Assembly: GCA_004292705.1 (NCBI GenBank)
Contig: RDXA01000339.1
Span: forward strand, 1 to 23,033
Length of the DNA: 23,033 nt
Origin: Sphingomonadales bacterium
GTDB lineage: Bacteria; Pseudomonadota; Alphaproteobacteria; Sphingomonadales; Sphingomonadaceae
Direction of reading: 5' to 3'
The notes under the pieces were generated by a model, which was given only the letters and a program-made list of their open reading frames with translations, was not told the origin of the DNA and ran no database searches. Below are positions 17,054 through 23,033 of the stretch, piece after piece. The position numbers and the translations under genes are program-made. The stretch's first letter is position 1. The number at the start of each line of letters is the position of its first letter.

Positions 17054-17380
17054 GTGGGGCCTCGCGGAACGAGGGATCGCCAATCTCGCGCAAGCTTCTT
17101 AAGAACTCCTGACTTTCCCGGACGATCAGCGTGCCTTTGAGGTGTCACGATGTTTGTGATGCCGGAGGCAATGGCGGCGGTGGATGACGCGCATCCCCCT
17201 GTTCCAGCGGCGCGCAAGCATTCTTGCATTTGCGCCGCCTGCCGCGTAAGGGCGTGACCGTCTCACCGACATCGGCAGAATCTCCAGCCCCTCCGGCGAC
17301 CTTGTCCCGGGCGGCGCGGAGCCCTACCTGAAAGCCGGCCGGACAAGACGTGAAGGCACTACGCGAAGGAACGCAGCGGC
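17054..17380. promoter_or_regulatory. Intergenic region carrying the secE promoter
   Basis: 327 bp between the nuclease start and secE. It must contain promoters in both directions, but I see no strong -35/-10 pair. GAAGGA at 17365-17370 lies ten bases before secE and is a plausible ribosome binding site. No open frame, RNA gene or repeat was recognised. Confidence 0.4.
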
Positions 17381-17623
17381 ATGGCCGACAAGATGATCGC
17401 TCCCAAGGACGGGGCCGAAGAAAAGAAGCGCAAGACCTCGCCCGGCGAGTTTTTCAACCAGGTCAAGGCCGAGACGAACAAGATCGTCTGGCCGACCCGG
17501 GATGAAACCGTCCGCACTGCGATCTTCGTGTTCATCTTCATGCTGATCCTTTCGCTGTTCTTCCTCGGTATCGACAGCGCGTTCGGCGCGATCGTGCGCG
17601 GCGCGATCAGCCTGCTGCAATAG
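17381..17623 (+). CDS. secE: Preprotein translocase subunit SecE
   Basis: 80 aa, the single-helix alphaproteobacterial form. The amphipathic segment PGEFFNQVKAETNKIVWPTRDE is followed by one membrane helix (about 47-66). SecE clamps SecY in the inner-membrane SecYEG channel. It precedes nusG, the common order. ATG 17381 has GAAGGA ten bases upstream. Confidence 0.96.
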   Translation: MADKMIAPKDGAEEKKRKTSPGEFFNQVKAETNKIVWPTRDETVRTAIFVFIFMLILSLFFLGIDSAFGAIVRGAISLLQ

Positions 17624-17678
17624 GGTGCCTGCGCCCCCGTTTCTCCTGCCCGACAGACCCCAATTCCAAGGACGACCC

Positions 17679-18215
17679 ATGGCCCGCTGGTATATCATCC
17701 ACGCTTACTCCGGTTTCGAGAACAAGGTGCGCGACGCGATCATCGCCGAAGCCGAACGCCTCGGCCTCAGCGAAGGTGTCGAGGAAGTGCAGGTTCCGAC
17801 CGAGACCGTGACCGAAGTGAAGCGCGGCAAGAAGGTGCAGGTCGAACGCAAGTTCATGCCCGGCTACGTGCTGGCCAAGCTGAACATGACCGATGACATC
17901 TACCACCTCGTCAAGAACACCCCGAAGGTGACGGGCTTCCTCGGTTCGGGCAACAAGCCGCAGCCGATCTCCGAAAAGGAAGCGTCGCGCTATTTCGGCG
18001 GCGTGGCCGAAGCGCAGGCGACCCCCAAGCGCGAAATCAGCGTCGATTACGAGATCGGGGATTCGGTCAAGGTCAACGCGGGGCCCTTCGCCAGCTTCAA
18101 CGGGATCGTCGAAGAGCTCGATTTCGACAAGCAGAAGGTCAAGGTCAGCGTCTCGATCTTCGGCCGCGCGACCCCGGTGGAACTGGGCTTCGAGGAAGTC
18201 GAACTGGTGAAGTGA
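17679..18215 (+). CDS. nusG: Transcription termination/antitermination protein NusG
   Basis: 178 aa. The NGN domain opens MARWYIIHAYSGFENKV and contains FMPGYVLAKL; a C-terminal KOW domain has YEIGDSVKVNAGPFASFNGIVEEL and VSIFGRATPVELGFEEVELV. NusG binds RNA polymerase, reduces pausing and links to Rho or ribosome. I chose ATG 17679, with AAGGA just upstream, over an ATG at 17625 that only adds non-conserved residues. It lies 55 bp after secE and is cotranscribed. Confidence 0.96.
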   Translation: MARWYIIHAYSGFENKVRDAIIAEAERLGLSEGVEEVQVPTETVTEVKRGKKVQVERKFMPGYVLAKLNMTDDIYHLVKNTPKVTGFLGSGNKPQPISEKEASRYFGGVAEAQATPKREISVDYEIGDSVKVNAGPFASFNGIVEELDFDKQKVKVSVSIFGRATPVELGFEEVELVK

Positions 18216-18360
18216 TGCGTTTTGCGCGCGCGCCTGCCTCCGCGGGCGCGTCCTCGGCGCTGTTCCTCCGCTTCGCTCCGGGCGCCTGCGGGCGGGCAGT
18301 TGCTTTTGCGGCTCCTGCGGATCCGGAATGCACTCATGCGCATGGTGGTGGGTTGGCCTC

Positions 18361-18540
18361 GTGAAGACCCGCCCCGGCATCTGCCAGCGCAAACGCCGCT
18401 TCGCCACGCGCGAGGCGGCGGAAGCGGTTGCGCTGGAGGCCGACATTACCCTGCGCGCCTACAAGTGCGCGCTGTGCAAGCAGTTCCACCTGACCAGCCG
18501 CACCAAGGGCCTGCGGGTGCCGCGCATGGGCTTGGTCTGA
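18361..18540 (+). CDS. Small Cys/His-rich (zinc-ribbon-like) protein
   Basis: 59 aa from GTG 18361, or 70 aa from ATG 18328. The protein is basic, with a single Cys in GICQRKRRF, a helical ATREAAEAVALEA segment, and then YKCALCKQFHLTSRTKG, a C-x2-C-x3-H arrangement that suggests a metal site. I recognise no named family; similar short proteins with a HLT-SRTKG ending are familiar from sphingomonads. It sits between nusG and rplK in the same direction, so it may be expressed with them. The GTG start is preferred because upstream residues (Trp-rich) look untypical. Function unknown. Confidence 0.6.
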   Translation: MKTRPGICQRKRRFATREAAEAVALEADITLRAYKCALCKQFHLTSRTKGLRVPRMGLV

Positions 18541-18888
18541 AGCAAATTTCCTACAGCCTTTGCTTGTTCTATGGCGCAAGGCATGTGCAGCGACTGCCTT
18601 CATGCTGACCGACCGGCCGTAGTTTCATGTCATGCGCGGGCGGATTTTCCATTTCTGGACAGTGTCTCATGTGTCTCCAACAACCGCGAGGCTGGGCGCC
18701 GGCGGGGCTGTGCAGGGTTGCATTGCGCCGCAAAACCGCTATGCGCCCAGCTTCGCTGGCCCGCCGGGCTGGCGATTCCGTGCGGGAGCTGCTGCCGTGC
18801 ACAGGCAGGGGCGCTGGACCGCTTACCATGAGAGCGCCATCGGGCCGTCGCGGCCCGGCGTTCGACAGTGCGACAGGAGTACGGCCCC
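18541..18888 (+). promoter_or_regulatory. rplK leader region
   Basis: 348 bp without a credible gene before rplK. Several GC-rich hairpins can form: CCAGC/GCTGG near 18743, CTGCC/GGCAG around 18796, GGCGCT/AGCGCC around 18820, and a 7-bp stem at 18841-18857 close to the AGGAG ribosome site (18875-18879). In many bacteria the rplK-rplA leader binds L1 for feedback control; a GGGAGC element is present near 18785, but I could not confirm an L1 site. The promoter is probably here, though no clear hexamers stand out. Confidence 0.4.
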
Positions 18889-19320
18889 ATGGCCAAGAAA
18901 ATCGAAGGCTATATCAAGCTGCAGGTGCCCGCGGGCTCTGCCACCCCCTCGCCGCCGATCGGCCCGGCGCTGGGTCAGCGCGGCGTGAACATCATGGAAT
19001 TCTGCAAGGCGTTCAACGCCGCCACGCAGGAAATGGAAAAGGGCATGCCGATCCCGACCGTGATCACGGTCTACGGCGATCGCTCGTTCACCTTTATCAC
19101 CAAGACCCCGCCCGCGTCGTTCTTCCTCAAGAAGGCCGCCAACCTCAAGTCAGGCTCGAAGGAGCCGGGCAAGGTGTCGGCCGGAACCATCAAGAGCTCG
19201 CAGATCCGCGAGATCGCAGAAGCCAAGATGGCCGATCTCAACGCGAACGACATTGATCAGGCGATGAAGATCATCGCCGGTAGCGCCCGCTCGATGGGCC
19301 TCGAAGTGGTGGAGGGCTAA
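18889..19320 (+). CDS. rplK: 50S ribosomal protein L11
   Basis: 143 aa, full length. MAKKIEGYIKLQVPAG, PPIGPALGQRGVNIMEFCKAFN and the C-terminal RNA-binding part with GSARSMGLEVVEG are diagnostic. L11 forms the GTPase-associated centre with 23S rRNA and is needed for RelA-dependent stringent response. ATG 18889 has AGGAG nine bases upstream; an earlier in-frame ATG at 18868 lacks support. rplA follows four bases later. Confidence 0.98.
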   Translation: MAKKIEGYIKLQVPAGSATPSPPIGPALGQRGVNIMEFCKAFNAATQEMEKGMPIPTVITVYGDRSFTFITKTPPASFFLKKAANLKSGSKEPGKVSAGTIKSSQIREIAEAKMADLNANDIDQAMKIIAGSARSMGLEVVEG

Positions 19321-19324
19321 GCAC

Positions 19325-20017
19325 ATGGCAAAGATCACGAAGAAGGCGAAGATCCTCGCCAGCCTCGACCGCGAAAAGCTCTACACGCTGGATGAAGCCC
19401 TGGCGACGCTGCGCGAGTACAAGACCAAGTTCGACGAGACCGTCGAGGTGGCGATGAACCTCGGTGTCGATCCGCGTCACGCCGACCAGATGGTGCGCGG
19501 CATGGTGTCGCTGCCTTCGGGCACCGGCAAGGACGTCAAGGTCGCGGTGTTCGCGCGCGGCGACAATGCCGAAAAGGCGCTGGCTGCCGGGGCTGACAAG
19601 GTTGGCGCCGAAGACCTGATGGAAGACATGATGGCCGGCAACCTCGATTACGGCCGCGTGATCGCTTCGCCCGACATGATGGGCGTGGTGGGGCGTCTGG
19701 GCAAGATCCTCGGTCCCAAGGGCCTGATGCCGAACCCCAAGCTTGGCACCGTCACGCCGAACGTCGCGCAAGCGGTCAAGGACGCCAAGAGCGGCCAGGT
19801 CGAATATCGCGTCGAAAAGCAGGGCATCATCCACTCCGGCATCGGCAAGCTGAGCTTCTCGGACGACGCGCTGAAGGCCAACTTCAAGGCGCTGACCGAA
19901 GCTGTGGTGAAGTCGAAGCCGAGCGGTGCCAAGGGCAAGTATGTCCGCAAGGTCACCGTGACCTCGTCGATGGGCCCGGGCCTCAAGGTTGACCTCAGCG
20001 AGGTCGAAGGCGCGTAA
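19325..20017 (+). CDS. rplA: 50S ribosomal protein L1
   Basis: 230 aa, full length. The L1 signatures GTGKDVKVAVFARG, ILGPKGLMPNPKLGTVT and VEYRVEKQGIIHSGIG are present. L1 forms the mobile stalk near the E site and, as a repressor, binds its own mRNA leader. A GGAGGG overlapping the rplK 3' end serves as its ribosome site. It ends the ribosomal block here: rplJ-rplL do not follow, and a strong terminator is found 75 bp downstream. Confidence 0.98.
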   Translation: MAKITKKAKILASLDREKLYTLDEALATLREYKTKFDETVEVAMNLGVDPRHADQMVRGMVSLPSGTGKDVKVAVFARGDNAEKALAAGADKVGAEDLMEDMMAGNLDYGRVIASPDMMGVVGRLGKILGPKGLMPNPKLGTVTPNVAQAVKDAKSGQVEYRVEKQGIIHSGIGKLSFSDDALKANFKALTEAVVKSKPSGAKGKYVRKVTVTSSMGPGLKVDLSEVEGA

Positions 20018-20091
20018 TCGCTGGCGTCGCTGCTGTCAGCGGGGCCATCCCGGCTCCACTGAACCGGATGGACGCCTAGCATGGATCAGTG

Positions 20092-20124
20092 GGGGCCGGG
20101 AGCGGTAAGCTTCCGGCCCCTTTG
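20092..20124 (+). terminator. Intrinsic terminator after rplA
   Basis: A 12-bp stem (20092-20103 with 20109-20120, one G-U pair) around GGTAA, followed by TTTGCTT. This is the strongest intrinsic terminator in the window and ends the secE-rplA transcript. Confidence 0.85.
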
Positions 20125-20241
20125 CTTCGGTTGAATAGGGTATTCGCCCCACTTGTCTTTGCCACCCGATGCACCATCTTCTGAAGAGGCCTGCAGCACC
20201 TCTCCCCCCTCTTCGCTGCGGGCCTGACATCGAGGTCATCA

Positions 20242-20556
20242 ATGGTCGCTTCTTCCGATGAAGGCGTCTGGCTCAGCCCCAAGTGGCTGGTGACAGGCGT
20301 CGCGCTGGCTACGTTCGGCCTGATCCTGAGCTTCGATCTCCGCCTTGGCCTTGCTGCGGGCGCGCTGCTGGGCGTGATTGCGGTGGTCTGGCTCTACCTT
20401 GCGATACGCTACGGCTCGCTGAGCGGTGCTCCGTCAGGGCGGAAGTCGCTGGTCGCTCAGGTGCGGGTGCAGGCGAGCAATCGCCGTCTGGCAGCGGCAC
20501 AGATGCGGGAGCGCCTAAGCGCGAAGCAGCGCCCTGATCCGACCCAGCGCCCCTGA
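20242..20556 (+). CDS. Small two-helix membrane protein
   Basis: 104 aa. Two hydrophobic segments (about residues 15-31 and 35-57) are joined by a short loop with two charged residues; the C-terminal half is soluble and rich in Arg and Gln. ATG 20242 has GAGG a few bases upstream. No known family recognised. Its last 42 bp overlap the 3' end of the minus-strand acyltransferase gene. It follows the rplA terminator and so has its own promoter, which I could not locate. Likely real by hydropathy and start site, but modest confidence. Confidence 0.55.
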   Translation: MVASSDEGVWLSPKWLVTGVALATFGLILSFDLRLGLAAGALLGVIAVVWLYLAIRYGSLSGAPSGRKSLVAQVRVQASNRRLAAAQMRERLSAKQRPDPTQRP

Positions 20557-21417
20557 TTGCTGCGCCAGTGCCTTGGCACTTGCCACACTGGCATCAAATC
20601 CGGCCCGCGCGCCCAGCAGGGTGCGGTTGGCGATTGTCGGTTCAAGCAATACGAGGCTGGTGCAGGCTGCCGAGTGCGTGCCGAACATCGCCTTGTGCGC
20701 GCCTTCGCCCTCGGTGAAGTCGAACCAGCGGTAGCGGCATTCGGCAAACAGCCGTTCGAGCGCGTCCATCTGCAGCACCGTGCCAGGCGACAGCCGCGCC
20801 CAGTCCGGATCGTAACCGAGGTGGGCATAGACCAGTGTCTGCCCCGTTACCGGAAGCGAAAGATAGGCGACCGCCTCCCCGCCTGCGTGCAGCAGAAAGG
20901 CGCGCATCCGGTCATCCTCGGCGGCCTCCAGCATAGCATGGCGGGCTTCGGGGCTGTCCGGCAGCCCGGCATCCAGCAGCCGCGCCTGATAGGTGCGCGC
21001 GGACAAGGGTAGGGCAGCGGCAAGGAATGCCTCGATCTCGGCAGGAGTACGATGTTCGGTCACCTCGTATCCGCCCGGAGCCTCATCGGCCAGCTTCCTC
21101 GCCTTGCGCCGCAAGGTCGAGCGGGTCTTGCCCGAGAACTGCGCCATGTAGTCGTCAAAGCTCTGGCTCATGTCGATATAGTGGCGGCGAAAATCCTGCC
21201 GTCCGCCCGCGATGAACCCGGGGTAACGCGCAGTGACCTCGGCCAGCCGCGGAGTCGGAGCGGAGAGCACCCGCACCCCATCGCGCCCGCGAGGGCTGGC
21301 TTGAGACAATGCGCCCGCCAGCACGTCTTCGAGCGTGAAGCTCCACGTTGCCAGCTGGCGAGGCACGCTCAGCAATCGGCGCGAGCCGAGGGTAAAGTCG
21401 ATTGCCGCTGCGGCCAT
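20515..21417 (-). CDS. GNAT-fold acyltransferase (BioF2-like/CelD type)
   Basis: 300 aa. The FSGKTRSTLRRKARKLAD segment, the AAALPLSARTYQ helix and the C-terminal LSPGTVLQMDALERLFAE, then RWFDFTEGEGAHKAMFG, match the Acetyltransf_6 (BioF2-like, CelD) family, GNAT-fold enzymes found in polysaccharide and cell-envelope gene sets. Cytoplasmic; the acyl donor and acceptor are unknown. It starts 12 bp after the deacetylase gene and is cotranscribed with it, which suggests joint action on a polysaccharide or its lipid-linked precursor. Its 3' end overlaps the small membrane protein gene by 42 bp. Confidence 0.8.
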   Translation of the reverse strand: MAAAAIDFTLGSRRLLSVPRQLATWSFTLEDVLAGALSQASPRGRDGVRVLSAPTPRLAEVTARYPGFIAGGRQDFRRHYIDMSQSFDDYMAQFSGKTRSTLRRKARKLADEAPGGYEVTEHRTPAEIEAFLAAALPLSARTYQARLLDAGLPDSPEARHAMLEAAEDDRMRAFLLHAGGEAVAYLSLPVTGQTLVYAHLGYDPDWARLSPGTVLQMDALERLFAECRYRWFDFTEGEGAHKAMFGTHSAACTSLVLLEPTIANRTLLGARAGFDASVASAKALAQQSGALGRIRALLRA

Positions 21418-21429
21418 ACCGTCCCGCTC

Positions 21430-22410
21430 CTAAAGCGCCCCGTAGAGCGCGTTGGAGACCATTTGTTCGGCCATCCGCATCCCAGTGCGCATCGCGCTTG
21501 CAGGAAGTGGCTGGCTGGGATGGGCGGGCGAAGATAGGCTCGGGGGAGTGTGGGCGTAGCAGCCACTTTCCACCCCGGGCAGTGTCGCGAGCGCCTTGAC
21601 CAGCCCGGTAAAGCGTCGCCGCACCACCCGGTTCACCGATAGTCGGCGGCGGTTGATGAGTTCAAACGAGTGGCTGACGAGGGTAAAGGTCTCTCGCCCG
21701 GTGGCGCGCGCATGGATTATCGCGGCGACCATTTCGGACAGGGTCAGCGCAGTGATCTGCGCGTGCCGCTGTCCGCCGCCGAGCGTGCCGATGGTGCCTA
21801 TTGGCACCTCGATCACCCCTTGGTGGAGCAAAGGATCACGCACATCGTCGCCGAGATTGATGCGGCACGCGCTCGATCCGATGAGCGCGGGGCAGTGACT
21901 CGAATCATAGGCAATGCCGATCTCGGCGAGCGCGCGCAGCGTGTTATCGTCCGCGCCATAGTTCCCGGCGCGGAAGGCAACCGGCGCGGGCGCACCCGCT
22001 GCCATCAGGGTGCTGCGGGCGTAATCGAGCAGTTGGCATTGCTCCTCGAACGGGAAATCGGCGAGACTGTGCCCTGTGTGCCCGGACACAAGCGGGTTGG
22101 CGCTGCCTGCCAGCGCCAGCCACTCGGTATGGCAATGCAGTTGTACATCCTGCCCGGCGTCGATGATCGGTCCGACAATGTCTTCGATTGCGGCCACGCC
22201 CCAAACCAATGCCGGCATGGGATCGACAAAGAACACCGCCTTCTGGCCATATTCACGCAAAAGCGCGAGCTTGTGGCTAATGCCTGCGGGCCCATCCGGA
22301 GTGATGCAGGCAATTGATCGGGCATAGTTCTCTGCCCGGTCGGCCGGACCCCGGCCGTTATAGAACCCCGAGGAATACTCGGTATCAATCGTGATGAAGA
22401 CCCGGGTCAT
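21430..22410 (-). CDS. Polysaccharide deacetylase-like (NodB-fold) protein
   Basis: 326 aa. The start MTRVFITIDTEY gives the catalytic Asp pair position of the NodB fold; DVQLHCHTEW carries the metal-binding His residues, and VAFRAGNYGADDNTLRALAEIGIAYDSS is the substrate-barrel motif. It is likely to remove acetyl groups from a surface polysaccharide or a related sugar. There is no signal peptide, so it would act in the cytoplasm or by an unusual route, as in WalW-type proteins. ATG 22410 is chosen because the fold begins right there; a longer frame upstream has no conserved residues. First of a two-gene operon. Confidence 0.78.
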   Translation of the reverse strand: MTRVFITIDTEYSSGFYNGRGPADRAENYARSIACITPDGPAGISHKLALLREYGQKAVFFVDPMPALVWGVAAIEDIVGPIIDAGQDVQLHCHTEWLALAGSANPLVSGHTGHSLADFPFEEQCQLLDYARSTLMAAGAPAPVAFRAGNYGADDNTLRALAEIGIAYDSSHCPALIGSSACRINLGDDVRDPLLHQGVIEVPIGTIGTLGGGQRHAQITALTLSEMVAAIIHARATGRETFTLVSHSFELINRRRLSVNRVVRRRFTGLVKALATLPGVESGCYAHTPPSLSSPAHPSQPLPASAMRTGMRMAEQMVSNALYGAL

Positions 22411-22466
22411 GACAACCCGGATGTACCGACAAAGGGTTAAGGCGAGATGATGACGACTCCGGTCAC

Positions 22467-23033
22467 TCAAATCCCGCCCTGGGTGCAGTCGTGGCCTTGA
22501 GTGACGAGAGCGTCCGTCAGGTTTTGGCAGCAACACCTGAGGTCCTCTGCTGATACCGAGCGCACGACGAAATTGGCACCCACCCGTCCCTCGCGGAAGA
22601 AAGGATAGGAGCCGATCTGGCAGCTTTCGTGTGCCGCTTCGACCTTCCGGAGCACCTCGGCAACCTCGCTTTCTGCGACCCAGCACCCAATTGTCTCGGA
22701 CAGCAGCGGCGCGCCGCCTTCGAGCTGGCCGGTGAGCGCGTCGAGCATTCCGGCCGTGATGTGCGGCACGCCCGCCATCAGGAACAGGTTGCCGCGCCGG
22801 ATGCCGGGCGCACCCGACATGCGGTTGGGGATCAGCTCCGATCCCTCGGGCACCCGCGCCATGCGTAATCGGCCTTCGTTGATGCCGCCGCGCGTCTCGT
22901 AATAGCGTTCAAGCAGCACGCGCGCTTCGGGATGGATCACCACTGGCACGCCCAGTGCGGCGGCGACCGCATCGACGGTGATGTCATCATGCGTCGGCCC
23001 GATCCCGCCGGTGGTGAAGAGGTAGTCATAGGC
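22467..23033 (-). CDS. Molybdopterin-binding / CinA-like domain protein (5' end beyond window)
   Basis: Partial: the frame is open to the right edge, so the true start lies outside. The visible part begins YDYLFTTGGIGPTHDDIT, the MoCF (MoaB/MogA/CinA) motif that binds molybdopterin or a related nucleotide, followed by APGIRRGNLFLMAGVPHI. The C-terminal part (about 70 residues) has YPFFREGRVGANFVVRS. Stand-alone MoCF proteins of this kind are often annotated as competence/damage-inducible protein A-like, but the C-terminal CinA deamidase domain is not present. Its biochemical role is not known. It lies 56 bp upstream of the deacetylase and in the same direction. Confidence 0.85.
   Translation of the reverse strand, partial: AYDYLFTTGGIGPTHDDITVDAVAAALGVPVVIHPEARVLLERYYETRGGINEGRLRMARVPEGSELIPNRMSGAPGIRRGNLFLMAGVPHITAGMLDALTGQLEGGAPLLSETIGCWVAESEVAEVLRKVEAAHESCQIGSYPFFREGRVGANFVVRSVSAEDLRCCCQNLTDALVTQGHDCTQGGI

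Noticed and set aside
18540..18565. AAGCAAA / TTTGCTT hairpin after the small Cys/His gene
   Set aside because: The stem is AT-rich with a 12-base loop and only scattered T afterwards. It is too weak to call a terminator.

Overview
The window reads as a chromosomal segment of a GC-rich alphaproteobacterium, most likely Sphingomonadales and probably an Erythrobacter/Porphyrobacter-like member of the Erythrobacteraceae. The evidence is the secE-nusG-rplK-rplA block behind a tRNA-Trp, the NDUFA12 / DUF2155 / Aat group, a bacteriophytochrome with an HWE-type kinase and its heme oxygenase, and the compact, GC-rich gene style. The genus is an inference from gene content; no 16S or other marker is present.

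Layout. (1) 1-1967, minus: a MASE1-PAS-histidine kinase cut by the left edge. (2) 2261-2986, plus: an orphan TonB-like protein. (3) 3006-6175, minus: a two-gene red-light sensor operon, bphO (heme oxygenase, makes biliverdin) overlapping bphP (PAS-GAF-PHY-HWE kinase-receiver). About 85 bp upstream of bphO is a perfect TGTC-N10-GACA palindrome that matches the PpsR/CrtJ photosynthesis-repressor consensus. (4) 6325-8658, minus: a tight operon telA - xpaC-like - PHA-system protein. (5) 8918-11122, minus: a 734-aa protein I cannot assign, in a visibly less GC-rich stretch. (6) 11342-13075, minus: a stand-alone fatty acyl-AMP ligase. (7) 13217-15469, plus: recX, a DUF192 lipoprotein, NDUFA12 and a DUF2155 lipoprotein. 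(8) 15313-16122, minus: aat, whose 3' end overlaps the DUF2155 gene antisense by 157 bp. (9) 16218-20017: tRNA-Trp(CCA), a thermonuclease-family gene on the opposite strand, then secE, nusG, a small Cys/His protein, rplK and rplA, closed by a strong intrinsic terminator. (10) 20242-23033: a small membrane protein, then on the minus strand a GNAT/CelD-like acyltransferase, a polysaccharide deacetylase-like protein, and a molybdopterin-binding (CinA-like) protein cut by the right edge.

How they work together. BphO supplies the chromophore and BphP senses red/far-red light, relaying phosphate within its own HWE kinase-receiver chain; the PpsR-like box suggests that this sensor is under photosynthesis-type redox/light control. 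The secE-nusG-rplK-rplA segment is the usual secretion/transcription/ribosome block, ending before rplJL. The deacetylase and acyltransferase form a two-gene cassette probably acting on a cell-surface polysaccharide. No mobile element, CRISPR array, phage or rRNA gene was seen. The least ordinary features are the PpsR-like operator, the antisense aat/DUF2155 overlap, and the unassigned 734-aa gene.
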